Assembly: GCF_004102725.1 (NCBI RefSeq)
Contig: NZ_LHQS01000004.1
Location: forward strand, 1-64,000
Direction: 5' to 3'
DNA: 64,000 bases
DNA from: Methanoculleus taiwanensis
Lineage (GTDB): Archaea > Halobacteriota > Methanomicrobia > Methanomicrobiales > Methanoculleaceae
Shown here: positions 38,111-47,272 of the stretch, one piece after another
Position numbering within the stretch: position 1 is the first letter of the stretch
How the letters are laid out: the number at the start of each line of letters is the position of its first letter
Notes under the pieces: generated by a model
The model's input: only the letters and a program-made list of their open reading frames with translations
What the model was told of the DNA's origin: nothing
Databases searched by the model: none
Position numbers and translations under genes: made by a program

Positions 38111-39997
38111 TCACCTGCCCTGCCTGGCAGCAATGGCCTCCCGGATGATCGCAGCAGCACGCTCCGCACTCCGGCCATCCCCTCTGCAGGTTCCAAACCC
38201 GATCATGAACGTCTCATCAAGGACGTTCACGCTCGGATCATCCGGTTCTCCCGATAGATAGCGATTGATGGCACCCGAATACTCTTTAACGGTCTCATAG
38301 ATAGAGACACGCTGTTTGAGTGGGAGCAGAGTATCCTCATCGACGCAGCTCAGGCCAGAATACAGAAATACCGGCAGGTCAGTTTGCAGCGCTTGAAGGA
38401 TTCCCGTGCTGATGAGATCAAAGAGGAGGAGATCGGTCTCCTTGAGAAGAACGGGAAGAGATGGTGACCGGACGACGAGACGGACATTTCGTATCCGGTG
38501 GTGTTCGATGTACCGTTTCAACGGCTCCCGGGATGTGTGGCCGGGATGAAGTTTCACGATAAAGGCATGATCAGGATGCGCTCGTGCAAGATCGATGACC
38601 GCCTTCTGGACAGACCAGAGCTCTTCGTCGAATACGGTCGGGTCACGCACTGCCGAGATGGTATATTGATTGTGGAGGTACGCCGTGGTGACGTACAGTA
38701 TTGTCTTGCATCCCGATGATCTCCGGGAGCGAAGGGCAGGCCTCGGATCCAGTCGATCAAGCGAGCTCGAACCGACTGCGACGATCTCTGGCGGCCGGGA
38801 TATCTTCAGCCTTCTGTCAGTCTCACGGTATGCTTTGGCCACACTATCGCCGAAGACGAGGTGAATATCGGAATCAACAGACTCAATGAAAGGCATCAGA
38901 GGATGATAGCAGTACCCCGCCCCCCCGTGCTGCCAGGAGATAACAGGGATCTCACAGTCGTGCGCAGCACGAACAAGAGCATGACCGACTGCAGACTCCC
39001 GAACCGAGAGCAGAACCGCTCCGACACGACAATCCCTGATTATCCTGACCATCTTGGGATAAGTGGCAAGAGCCTCTGCCGTAGCCCGGGCGACGATCCA
39101 GGCAACCTTTTCGAAGAGAAGCGGAGACGTATCAATGCCTCCCCGCCTGCCGAGCTCACGGCATGCAGGGGCATTCAGGCAGGTATCGAGAATGGTCTCT
39201 CTGTATCGCTCCATATCGGAAAGTCGGATTTCGACCGAGGAGTCCCGGACTCGTGTGATCCGGGAAAAACCGTTCTGATAGAGCTCAAGCAACGCATCAT
39301 CCCAGTTGTACCCGCTTTCGTACAGGAGCAGTGGAGTGTCTGCAATCCCGGTTAAACTCCGGAGAGCGGCAGGCAGCAGTGCACACACCCCTCTCCTTCG
39401 GACGATCGTGCCGAGGTTAAAGAGAGAGGAGTAATCTCCGAGCACACCCTGAAGAGACACGGCAAGGCCGCGAACAGGTCCGGCAGTTGAGATCGGCGTA
39501 TCCTCGCCCACTGCTGTTTCAACCACCTCAACCTCAACCGGCCATCCTTCGAGCCGGAGGACGGCAGCGTAGACCGACTCATCGTTGCTGAAAGCATACG
39601 GGGAAGAGCCAATGTCCGCCGGGGCGTACACCCGGATCAGGTCAGGACACTCTTTCAGGAGGATCCCCTGAAGAACGGAGACGGTCGTAAAGAGTACATC
39701 CCAGAGAATCTTGAGATGGTAGAAAGCATAGGCTGCCGGCCGCAGCTGCTGCACGCCGTGGACGACAGCAAGCCGCTCGTCGAGATACGCACACAGTCTA
39801 TGAATCTCATCGAAGGAAGCGAGCCCGTGCCGGTAAATCCGCTCTCCTTCGGTATATTCACCAGGTCTGCCATACTCGACCCCTGCCAGATCAAGGATCT
39901 GGGAGACCTCCGGACGTAGTGCAATATATCGCACATCTCCGGTTACGGTCTCTGACCAGGACAGTGCGTCCGGGACATCCCGGGCTCGCTCAAGCAA
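38111..39997 (-). CDS. Large uncharacterized surface-glycan protein, GT-B-like C-terminal half
   Basis: Of 628 residues, the N-terminal 300 are of no family I know. The C-terminal half resembles capsule GT-B proteins and CDP-glycerol transferases: ISWQHGGAGYCYHPL, LVFGDSVAKAY, AFIVKLHPGHTSREPL and DLLLFDLISTGILQALQ. No membrane segments are evident. The only common start is TTG 39997. The frame is open back to a stop at 40037-40039 and reads like protein (IKAVVLLERARD), and an ATT codon at 40012 stands nine bases after GGAGG. The true start may therefore be that rare codon. Confidence 0.75.
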   Translation of the reverse strand: MLERARDVPDALSWSETVTGDVRYIALRPEVSQILDLAGVEYGRPGEYTEGERIYRHGLASFDEIHRLCAYLDERLAVVHGVQQLRPAAYAFYHLKILWDVLFTTVSVLQGILLKECPDLIRVYAPADIGSSPYAFSNDESVYAAVLRLEGWPVEVEVVETAVGEDTPISTAGPVRGLAVSLQGVLGDYSSLFNLGTIVRRRGVCALLPAALRSLTGIADTPLLLYESGYNWDDALLELYQNGFSRITRVRDSSVEIRLSDMERYRETILDTCLNAPACRELGRRGGIDTSPLLFEKVAWIVARATAEALATYPKMVRIIRDCRVGAVLLSVRESAVGHALVRAAHDCEIPVISWQHGGAGYCYHPLMPFIESVDSDIHLVFGDSVAKAYRETDRRLKISRPPEIVAVGSSSLDRLDPRPALRSRRSSGCKTILYVTTAYLHNQYTISAVRDPTVFDEELWSVQKAVIDLARAHPDHAFIVKLHPGHTSREPLKRYIEHHRIRNVRLVVRSPSLPVLLKETDLLLFDLISTGILQALQTDLPVFLYSGLSCVDEDTLLPLKQRVSIYETVKEYSGAINRYLSGEPDDPSVNVLDETFMIGFGTCRGDGRSAERAAAIIREAIAARQGR

Positions 39998-40045
39998 GAC
40001 GACAGCCTTAATCGACTCATTCCTCCAAAGTCGGTCTCATCACGA

Positions 40046-41062
40046 TCAGTACATCTCCGTCCGCGAGGCGAGTGCCCTCGCCGCCATCCTGCGCAGGAAC
40101 GGCAGATGGATTACCACACCTGCCCCAAGAATTCCGAGGAAACCTCCTGCTTTCTTCAAAGAGCTGCCAAAAGACTTCGGAACTGCCAACCCCCATGAAC
40201 TCAGTGCAACCCCGAGAAGAACGCTTGGAGAAAATCCCTCCATGCTCTCTGTCCGGGTGGCACCGGCAAAGAGGCAGTCTCTGGCGAAACGGGTAACCGC
40301 AGCATTGTACCCGTCGGTATAATCCGAAAGTTCGCCGGAAAGATCCCGTGCGAGCTGCACATATATCTTCAGCGTGTCGAGGTATCCGAGCGGACTTGCA
40401 AAGAGCAGGCGGTACGATTCCGAGTGTTCACCCTGCCTGTAGTGCACAGTCGCGTCATGCACATAGGCAATATCATACTGTCGGGAGACCTTCAGCCACT
40501 GATAGTAATCCGAGGAATAGGGGTACTCAAGCGAGTACTTCCCGATCGCATCGTAGACGCTCCGTCGGATCATCACCGACGGGCAGGTGATGAAGCATCG
40601 CTCAGAGAGGATCCGCCGAAACCCTTCAGGTGCGGGCATAATCACATCTGTCTCTGCATAACGCACCGTATGCGTACGAGACGGAGTATGCATCTCTGCT
40701 GAAGTGAACGTAAGAGAAACGGACGGATGCTCCTCAAAGAATCGAACGCATGCTTCCGTAAATTCGGGATCGATATAGTCGTCGGAGTGGAGGATGTGTA
40801 CAAACTCCCCGCGCGAGAGCTCGACACACCGGTTAAAGTTCCCAAAGAGCCCGAGATTTACGGGATTTTTAATAAATTTCAGCCGTGGATCGGTGTAAGA
40901 CGCCACGACATCCTCAATATTATCGTCCGAAGCATTATCGACGACGAGCACCTCGATGTTCCGGTAGGTCTGGCCGAGCGCGCTCTCGATGGCGCGTCCG
41001 ACCATAGCCGCCCGGTTAAAAGTCGGAATGCAGATTGATACGGTTGGGCACTCTTCAATCAT
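40046..41062 (-). CDS. Glycosyltransferase, family 2
   Basis: The 338-residue GT-A enzyme starts with VSICIPTFNRAAMVGRAIES, followed by VLVVDNASDDNIEDVV and the metal-binding ILHSDDYIDP (DDD-type). The C-terminal part has a hydrophobic segment (LGVALSSWGL) and a Gly-rich hydrophobic stretch (GGFLGILGAGVVIHLPFL), which suggests membrane contact. It starts two bases after the end of the upstream reductase gene. Confidence 0.92.
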   Translation of the reverse strand: MIEECPTVSICIPTFNRAAMVGRAIESALGQTYRNIEVLVVDNASDDNIEDVVASYTDPRLKFIKNPVNLGLFGNFNRCVELSRGEFVHILHSDDYIDPEFTEACVRFFEEHPSVSLTFTSAEMHTPSRTHTVRYAETDVIMPAPEGFRRILSERCFITCPSVMIRRSVYDAIGKYSLEYPYSSDYYQWLKVSRQYDIAYVHDATVHYRQGEHSESYRLLFASPLGYLDTLKIYVQLARDLSGELSDYTDGYNAAVTRFARDCLFAGATRTESMEGFSPSVLLGVALSSWGLAVPKSFGSSLKKAGGFLGILGAGVVIHLPFLRRMAARALASRTEMY

Positions 41063-41064
41063 AG

Positions 41065-41973
41065 TTACTCTTGAGAGAGATATCGGGCAATGCTTCCCGC
41101 AGAGGCTGCATGAAGAGCGTTTATCATCCCGGCAAGCGGGGGAATCCGGTGCCCGAGTTCATCCTGAACTTTCGCCGATGAGATCGTTCCCATCGTCGGC
41201 CTCCTGACGTCAAGGGATGCGGAGTCAATTCCTTCAAGGAACCCGGAATCAAGCCCGAGACAATCCATGACCAGGCGGTTGAAGGCATACTTGCTGATAT
41301 CTTCATTCGATCCGATGTTGTAGACGCCCCGGAGATCGGCATCGATAATACGGCAAAGGATCTCCACGACCACATCCACCCAGATTGGATTGAAGTATTG
41401 ATCGCGGGGGGAACGAGTCACCTTCCCCTGTCTGATATTGTCAAGGAGCTGCATCACATAGTTCTTGCTTGCCTGCTCGTGTTCCAGGAAGCCAAATATT
41501 ACGGAGGGACGCAGAATAACCGAATTCTTGAGCCGTCGAACACAGTCCTCACCCAGAAGTTTCGTCTGGATGTAGTAGTTTGCCGCCCGCGTCTCGCACC
41601 CCTCGCCGCACCCCCCATCGGGAGTGTCGTAGACCGCATAGGTGGAAAAGTACACGAATTTTGCATCGGAAAATACCTCTGCAAGGTTCCGGGTTGCGGC
41701 AACATTTGTCGCGTAGCAGAGATCCCGGTTCTTCTCGCAGACATCCGTCCGTGATACGGCCGCGGTGTGGATGACGACGTCAGGACTGTAGAGAGAGGCG
41801 AGCTCATCGACGGCAGCTCTGTCGGTGAGATCGACAGCAGCATCCACACAGGCACCGCTACTCCGACTTGTCCCGAGGACTGTCCACGGTGTCCCGGCGC
41901 GGAGGTACTCATACGCGCGAGAGCCCACAAGCCCCGTCGTTCCGGTAATGAGAACGGTCTTCTCCTCATCCAT
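41065..41973 (-). CDS. NAD-dependent sugar epimerase/reductase, RmlD-like
   Basis: The 302-residue extended short-chain dehydrogenase has VLITGTTGLVGSRAYEYL at the N terminus, VVIHTAAVSRTDVCEKNRDLCYATNV as in RmlD-type reductases, and the catalytic Tyr-Lys in NYYIQTKLLGED. It is likely the 4-keto reductase that completes a 6-deoxyhexose made by RfbF and RfbG. Its ATG overlaps the stop of the cupin gene by eight bases. Confidence 0.85.
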   Translation of the reverse strand: MDEEKTVLITGTTGLVGSRAYEYLRAGTPWTVLGTSRSSGACVDAAVDLTDRAAVDELASLYSPDVVIHTAAVSRTDVCEKNRDLCYATNVAATRNLAEVFSDAKFVYFSTYAVYDTPDGGCGEGCETRAANYYIQTKLLGEDCVRRLKNSVILRPSVIFGFLEHEQASKNYVMQLLDNIRQGKVTRSPRDQYFNPIWVDVVVEILCRIIDADLRGVYNIGSNEDISKYAFNRLVMDCLGLDSGFLEGIDSASLDVRRPTMGTISSAKVQDELGHRIPPLAGMINALHAASAGSIARYLSQE

Positions 41974-42415
41974 GCCGGATGCCCCAATCGTAACCTATGG
42001 CAGGATCGAACGGATCGAATCGCTCAATCTCCTCGGGATCGTGCGGTATTGTGGCGCAGTTCGCCACAATTGCCTTTTCATTGCCGATGGCCTTAAACCC
42101 GTTCACAACGTGCGGCGGCACCTTTGCAAGAATATAATTATCCTCGCCCATGAAGATCTCCTGCAGCTCTCCAAAGGTAGGAGAGTCTTTCCTGGCATCG
42201 TACAGAACCAGCTTGATGTTTCCGGAAACGACGGCATAGTTCAGTTCCATCTTCCGGTGGACGTGCCAACCTTTGATCGCCTCCGGGAAGATAACCGAGA
42301 AGTAGATCTCACCGAACCGGTCGAAGTGGGGATCCGTCGACCGCAGCATGTGCCGGACCAGGCCGCGTTCATCAAGGAATGTTTTGAGGGGAATTATCTG
42401 TACTCCTTCTATCAC
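41966..42415 (-). CDS. Cupin-fold sugar epimerase, RmlC-like
   Basis: The 149-residue protein is a cupin of the dTDP-4-dehydrorhamnose 3,5-epimerase group: KTFLDERGLVRHMLRS, GEIYFSVIFPEAIKGWHVHRKM (the His pair of the active site), NIKLVLYDARKDSPTFG and YILAKVPPHVVNGFKA. It is shorter than RmlC (about 180 residues). In this operon it would act on a CDP-linked 4-keto-6-deoxyhexose. The start overlaps the rfbG stop (ATGA). Confidence 0.85.
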   Translation of the reverse strand: MIEGVQIIPLKTFLDERGLVRHMLRSTDPHFDRFGEIYFSVIFPEAIKGWHVHRKMELNYAVVSGNIKLVLYDARKDSPTFGELQEIFMGEDNYILAKVPPHVVNGFKAIGNEKAIVANCATIPHDPEEIERFDPFDPAIGYDWGIRHG

Positions 42416-43413
42416 TGCAACACCTCCGTATACCAGCGGATAGTCGGCTTGAGGCCTTCCTCAAACGAATACCGGGGAGTCCAGCCCAGTGCCTGCCGTG
42501 CCTTCTCAATCGAGAGATACTGATCCTGGATCTCGTTTCTGCTTCTGTTGTGGATGATGGGTTCCATATCCGATCCCATGACTCCGATGATTGTCCTGAT
42601 GGCGTCAATTACGGAGTACTTCTCACCGCTGCTGAAGTTGAACGCCTCTCCGGCCATATGCTTCGAACCCGCCTGCTCCGCCATCGTCAGGTACGCATCG
42701 ACGGCATCCTCAACGTAGAAATACTCGCGAATAGGGGTGCCGTCGCTCCTTACTTCCGGCCTGCGCCCATCAAGGACACTCCGGATGGTTCCCGGAACAA
42801 TACGGTTGAAATTGAGATCACCGGGTCCGTAAATGTTTCCCATCCGGGCAATGCCAACCGAAAGCCCGTAGGTCTTCCCGTAGCTCTGGGCGAGCAGATC
42901 CGTGCAGCTCTTTGAGACATCATAGGGGTGCTCTCCCCGAAGCGGCATATCCTCAACATATGGAAGGCATGGACTCGATCCGTATGCCTTATCCGATGAG
43001 GCAACACAAACAGCCTTCACGTCGGAGGAGTAGCCATTGAGGACCCTGACCGCCTCAAGAAGGTTCCATGTCCCCTCAATATTTGCGCGGAACGTCGTGA
43101 GCGGGGAGCGATTCCCGACATCGACGATCGTCTGTGCTCCAAGATGGAAGACGTACTCCACCTCATACTCGGCAAGTGTCCGCTCGAGGAGGGAGTAGTC
43201 TTCAAGCTCACCCCGGACAAGATTTACGGAGGAGTCGCCCTGCAGCCAGTCACCAAGCTTCCGGGTTCTCGGAACCCAGTCCCGGACTACGGCAACGACT
43301 TCAGCCTTGTACTGCTCAAGTCTGTTTACAAGGTTTAACCCGACCACACCGGTAGCCCCGGTGACGAGAACCCTTCTTCCATTCCAGAAGTTCAGTCTGT
43401 CCAGATCTTCCAT
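42412..43413 (-). CDS. rfbG: CDP-glucose 4,6-dehydratase
   Basis: The 333-residue short-chain dehydrogenase of the RfbG type converts CDP-glucose to CDP-4-keto-6-deoxyglucose. It has NFWNGRRVLVTGATGVVG, YVFHLGAQTIVDVGNRSPL, VASSDKAYG and the Tyr-Lys motif YDVSKSCTD. ATG 43413 is chosen over a GTG at 43431 because AAGGAGA stands seven bases upstream. It overlaps the end of rfbF by 22 bases. Confidence 0.92.
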   Translation of the reverse strand: MEDLDRLNFWNGRRVLVTGATGVVGLNLVNRLEQYKAEVVAVVRDWVPRTRKLGDWLQGDSSVNLVRGELEDYSLLERTLAEYEVEYVFHLGAQTIVDVGNRSPLTTFRANIEGTWNLLEAVRVLNGYSSDVKAVCVASSDKAYGSSPCLPYVEDMPLRGEHPYDVSKSCTDLLAQSYGKTYGLSVGIARMGNIYGPGDLNFNRIVPGTIRSVLDGRRPEVRSDGTPIREYFYVEDAVDAYLTMAEQAGSKHMAGEAFNFSSGEKYSVIDAIRTIIGVMGSDMEPIIHNRSRNEIQDQYLSIEKARQALGWTPRYSFEEGLKPTIRWYTEVLQ

Positions 43414-44183
43414 CTCGGATTCTCCTTCCACATAGTATTGAGATCGGCGTAATCCTTGTACGTATCCATAGCATGCCAGAAACCGGGGTGGATGTAGAAT
43501 CCAAGTTTCCCGTCGTTTGCCACATCCTGAAGGGTATCTTCGAACATAACATCCTCGTCCGGGCGGATATAGTCAAAGATCTCCGGTTCCAGCACCATGA
43601 ATCCGACGTTGATGTACTCACTCATCTGCGGTTTCTCACTGAAACTTTCGACGATATCCCCCTCCATTCTGACGATCCCGTACTTCGAGTACGGGCGGGA
43701 GACGGTGATCGTAGCGATAATCCCATGTTTTTCCCGGAGATGCTGATGCCGCTCGAGGAGTTTCGTGATATCTATATCGGCAACACCGTCGCCGTAGGTG
43801 ACCATAAACCGCCCCGAGGTGATATGGTCTCGGCAGAGGAGCAACCTCCGTGCTGTCCTGGATTCAAGGCCGGTCTGCACAAAGCAGAGTTCCCAGTCGT
43901 CTTTCGGAACGGGCATCCGGGGCTCTGCAAGGGTTACTGAGAAATTTTGCATCAGGGGATGCTGGTAGAGAAAATAGTTTGTTATCATCTCCCCTTTATA
44001 CCCTAATGTCAGAATAAACCGATTACAGTCAAAATGCGAGTACAATTTCATGATATGCCAGAGAATAGGATACTGCCCGAGTTCGACGAGGGGTTTTGGG
44101 ACCTCTTTTGTCTTTTCACTCAAGCGAGTGCCTCTACCGCCGCAAAAGATTATTACATCAAGTGGCTTTTCTGGCAATTGCAT
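43392..44183 (-). CDS. rfbF: Glucose-1-phosphate cytidylyltransferase
   Basis: The 263-residue nucleotidyltransferase makes CDP-glucose from CTP and glucose-1-phosphate. Signature parts are VIIFCGGRGTRLSEKTKEVPKPL, YKGEMITNYFL, FMVTYGDGVADID and VGFMVLEPEIFDYI. It is the first gene of the nine-gene leftward operon. No ribosome site precedes ATG 44183. A TATA box at the right distance suggests that the message begins at or next to this ATG. Confidence 0.93.
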   Translation of the reverse strand: MQLPEKPLDVIIFCGGRGTRLSEKTKEVPKPLVELGQYPILWHIMKLYSHFDCNRFILTLGYKGEMITNYFLYQHPLMQNFSVTLAEPRMPVPKDDWELCFVQTGLESRTARRLLLCRDHITSGRFMVTYGDGVADIDITKLLERHQHLREKHGIIATITVSRPYSKYGIVRMEGDIVESFSEKPQMSEYINVGFMVLEPEIFDYIRPDEDVMFEDTLQDVANDGKLGFYIHPGFWHAMDTYKDYADLNTMWKENPRWKIWTD

Positions 44184-44204
44184 TATTTGCTATTTGAACA
44201 TAAT

Positions 44205-44212
44205 GGTATAAA
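44205..44212 (-). promoter_or_regulatory. TATA box for the rfbF operon
   Basis: On the minus strand this reads TTTATACC, centred about 26 bases before ATG 44183. That is the normal distance from an archaeal TATA box to the transcription start, and no Shine-Dalgarno sequence lies between. Confidence 0.6.
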
Positions 44213-44481
44213 ACCATAGTTTCCTTCCGCATTCCGTCGCTTCCTTCCGGAGGATCACAAGGGTACGGCAGTAGGCGACTAAACTGCAGCATGCACAAAG
44301 CTTCATCTCCGGAATGGACATCTCACCATAGCGTGCAGAATCCTTTTCTGAAGAAATGGAGGGCGGGAGCCAGAGACAATCAAATATAACCACAGATCCG
44401 GAATAATCCGAATACCAGAACGTTATTGATTAGCGAGCCCACACACTAGAAGTACACAAAGAACAGAAGGAAGCGTCACCC

Positions 44482-45636
44482 GTGAAAATCTGCTTTATCG
44501 CCGACGGCAGGAGCATTCATACCCAGCGCTGGGTTGAATACTTCGCAAAACACCACGAAGTCCACCTGATCACCTACGATGCCATGAACACTACCATCGA
44601 AGGCGTCACGGAGCATGTGGTCGGGTCGTCGGTGCAGAGTCTCTATCTATCATTCTGGCCGAGGCACCTGGCGATCATGAGACTGATCCGGCAGATTGAC
44701 CCTGACCTCATCCATGCCCACTTCATTGCGAAGTACGGCTTTCACCTTCCCTTCCTGACCGGGAAGCCCGCGATCGTCTCGGCATGGGGAGACGACATCC
44801 TCATCCTCCCGAAGAAAAGCAGACTGATCCGTGCATTCACACAACGCGTTCTCGACCATGCCGATCTCATCTATGCGGTCTCGCGGGATATCCAACACCA
44901 CATCATCGACGACTTCAGAATTCCTCCGGAAAAGACCGCGTATATGCCCTTTGGGATCGACACCGGGATGTTTTCACCGGTACCACGGGCCGAAGGCAAA
45001 GCAGGAGATATCGTTCTCTTCTCAAACAGGGGGTTCTACCCGGTCTACAACACGGAGACGCTCATCCGGGGATTTTCCATTGCATATACAAACGATAAGA
45101 GGTTGCGGCTCATCCTGAAGGGCGAAGGACCCGAGAAAGAAAAGATGCAGGGACTCGTCCGCTCCCTCGGGCTTGACGGAGCGGTGGAATTCATGGGGAA
45201 GACCACGTATGCCGATGTCCCGCAGGACTACCGCTCTGCCGACATCTTCATCACGGCATCCGTCTCGGACGGAACGCCGGTCTCGCTCCTCGAGGCGATG
45301 GCATCGGGTCTTCCCTGCATCGCAACGGCCGTCGGCGGGATACCGGAGTGGATAACCGACGGTGAGAACGGCGTCCTGATCCCGCCGCAGAACCCGGAGG
45401 CTCTCGCCGGCAGCATTGCCAGGCTCGCGACATCGCCGGAACTCCGGAGTGCCCTTGGCGCCCGTGCACGAAAGACGGTTGTCGAGGCCGCCGACTGGCA
45501 GGCATACATGGCAAAAGCAGAACACGATTATACGACACTTGCGAATACTACTACCAGGTTCAAGCATGACGTGGCAGGGGAAACAGGTACTGGTGACCGG
45601 AGCGGGTGGCTTTATCGGAAGCCATCTCGTCGATGA
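44482..45636 (+). CDS. Glycosyltransferase, family 4 type
   Basis: The 384-residue GT-B enzyme has KICFIADGRSIHTQRWVEYF, LIHAHFIAKYGFHLPFLTG, YAVSRDIQHHIIDDF and the donor Glu motif GTPVSLLEAMASGLPCIATAVGG. It starts at GTG 44482 and is the first gene of a rightward operon. Its C-terminal end overlaps the next gene by 71 bases, far more than other joints here. The last 24 residues (after TTTRFKHD) do not look like family sequence. Confidence 0.88.
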   Translation: MKICFIADGRSIHTQRWVEYFAKHHEVHLITYDAMNTTIEGVTEHVVGSSVQSLYLSFWPRHLAIMRLIRQIDPDLIHAHFIAKYGFHLPFLTGKPAIVSAWGDDILILPKKSRLIRAFTQRVLDHADLIYAVSRDIQHHIIDDFRIPPEKTAYMPFGIDTGMFSPVPRAEGKAGDIVLFSNRGFYPVYNTETLIRGFSIAYTNDKRLRLILKGEGPEKEKMQGLVRSLGLDGAVEFMGKTTYADVPQDYRSADIFITASVSDGTPVSLLEAMASGLPCIATAVGGIPEWITDGENGVLIPPQNPEALAGSIARLATSPELRSALGARARKTVVEAADWQAYMAKAEHDYTTLANTTTRFKHDVAGETGTGDRSGWLYRKPSRR

Positions 45637-46555
45637 ACTGATCCGTCGCGGAGCAGAGGTTACGGCCTTCGTTCACTACAACGCGCGGAACGACTGGGGG
45701 ATGCTCGAAGGCCGCTACGAGGCGGGCAGTCCAAACCTGACCGTGCTCGCCGGCGACATTACCGACGGGTTCGCCGTTCGGGAGGCCGTCCGGGGAAAAG
45801 AGGTCGTCTTTCACCTTGCGGCGCTCATCGGCATCCCGTATTCGTACCTCGCTCCGGAGTCGTACGTCAATACCAACGTGAAGGGCACCCTGAACGTCAT
45901 GGAGGCCTGCCGCAGAGGCGATGTCGACCGGGTCGTACATACCTCGACGAGCGAGGTCTACGGAACGGCACAGTATACCCCCATCGATGAGACGCACCCC
46001 TTGCAGGGTCAATCACCCTACTCTGCGAGCAAGATCGGCGGGGATAAGATTGCCGAATCCTACTTCTGCTCCTTCGGGCTGCCGGTGGCGACCCTGCGCC
46101 CATTCAATACGTTCGGCCCCAGGCAGTCGACGAGAGCCGTCATCCCGACCATCATCACGCAGGCGCTGACGTCCGATACGGTTCGCCTCGGTTCGCTCAC
46201 GCCAGTGCGCGACCTCACCTACGTCGGCGACACGGTGCGCGCCTTCATACGGATGGCGGAGTGCGAGGAGGCGATCGGCCGGACGATCAATGCCGGCAGA
46301 GGGAGCGGCGTCACGATAGGCGAGCTTGCGGAGATCATTCTCGGGAAGATCAACCCCGACGCCCGGATCGTCTGCGAAGACCTCCGGGTCAGGCCGGAGA
46401 AGAGCGAAGTAATGAAGCTCATCTGCGACAACTCCCTCGCCCGCGAGGTGCTCGGGTGGAAGCCGTCGGTGACGCTCGAAGACGGCCTCGATCTGACGAT
46501 CGCGTGGATGCGGGAGCAGATTGATGCATACAAACCGGGGATCTATACCGTATAG
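45566..46555 (+). CDS. NAD-dependent 4,6-dehydratase, LegB-like
   Basis: The 329-residue short-chain dehydrogenase closely follows the LegB pattern: VLVTGAGGFIGSHLVDEL, VHYNARNDWG, LAALIGIPYSYLAPESYV, HTSTSEVYGTA, the catalytic Tyr-Lys in SPYSASKIGGDK, and RPFNTFGPRQS. LegB acts on GDP-GlcNAc in the legionaminic route. The frame opens earlier, but ATG 45566 fits the family start. A LegC aminotransferase is not present next to it, so the 4-keto product is more likely reduced by the enzyme at 47269 than aminated. Confidence 0.87.
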   Translation: MTWQGKQVLVTGAGGFIGSHLVDELIRRGAEVTAFVHYNARNDWGMLEGRYEAGSPNLTVLAGDITDGFAVREAVRGKEVVFHLAALIGIPYSYLAPESYVNTNVKGTLNVMEACRRGDVDRVVHTSTSEVYGTAQYTPIDETHPLQGQSPYSASKIGGDKIAESYFCSFGLPVATLRPFNTFGPRQSTRAVIPTIITQALTSDTVRLGSLTPVRDLTYVGDTVRAFIRMAECEEAIGRTINAGRGSGVTIGELAEIILGKINPDARIVCEDLRVRPEKSEVMKLICDNSLAREVLGWKPSVTLEDGLDLTIAWMREQIDAYKPGIYTV

Positions 46556-46567
46556 GAGGAATGAACA

Positions 46568-47272
46568 ATGCAGGCAATTATTCTCGCAGGGGGAAAAGGG
46601 CGGCGGCTCCACCCCTATACAACCGTTCTCCCAAAGCCCCTGATGCCCATCGGCGACTACCCGATCCTCGAGGTGATCCTCCGCCAGCTTGGAAAGTGCG
46701 GCTTTGACGATATCATCATCAGCACCGGCTACCTCGGAGAACTCATCCACGCATACCTGCAGGGCCGAAATCGCCCCGAGACCCCCGTCCGGTTCAGCCA
46801 CGAGAGCGAACCGCTCGGCACCATCGGCCCGCTTCACCTTATCCCCGATCTTGAGGATACGTTCCTCGTGATGAACGGGGATATCCTGACCGATCTCAAC
46901 TACAGAAAGCTCCTCGACTACCACTGGGAGCGGAAAGCGCTTGCCACCATCGCCACCTACCAGCGGGATACAAAGATCGATTTCGGGGTGCTCGAACGTG
47001 ACGGCCAGAATAAGATCTGCGGCTTTCGGGAAAAGCCGGTCTACCACTTCGACGTTAGCATGGGGATTTATGTCTTCCAGAGGGAGATGCTGGAGTTTGT
47101 CCCGAAGGATACGCCCTTTGGATTCGACGATCTGATGTACGCACTGACCGCGCGCGGCGAACCGGTCTACAGTTACCCTCACGACGGCTACTGGCTCGAT
47201 GTCGGCAGGCCGGATGACTACGAGCGGGCGGTGGAGGAGTTCGAGAAAAACCCGGGCAAATTCCTGGAATGA
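46568..47272 (+). CDS. Sugar-1-phosphate nucleotidyltransferase
   Basis: The 234-residue GT-A-fold nucleotidyltransferase has AIILAGGKGRRLHPYTTVLPKP, PIGDYPILEVIL, MNGDILTDL and DFGVLE. It lacks the CBS domains found in PtmE. AGGAGG stands nine bases before ATG 46568. By context it charges the sugar used by the LegB-like enzyme, perhaps with GDP, though the nucleotide cannot be read from the motif. The reductase gene starts inside its stop (ATGA). Confidence 0.88.
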   Translation: MQAIILAGGKGRRLHPYTTVLPKPLMPIGDYPILEVILRQLGKCGFDDIIISTGYLGELIHAYLQGRNRPETPVRFSHESEPLGTIGPLHLIPDLEDTFLVMNGDILTDLNYRKLLDYHWERKALATIATYQRDTKIDFGVLERDGQNKICGFREKPVYHFDVSMGIYVFQREMLEFVPKDTPFGFDDLMYALTARGEPVYSYPHDGYWLDVGRPDDYERAVEEFEKNPGKFLE

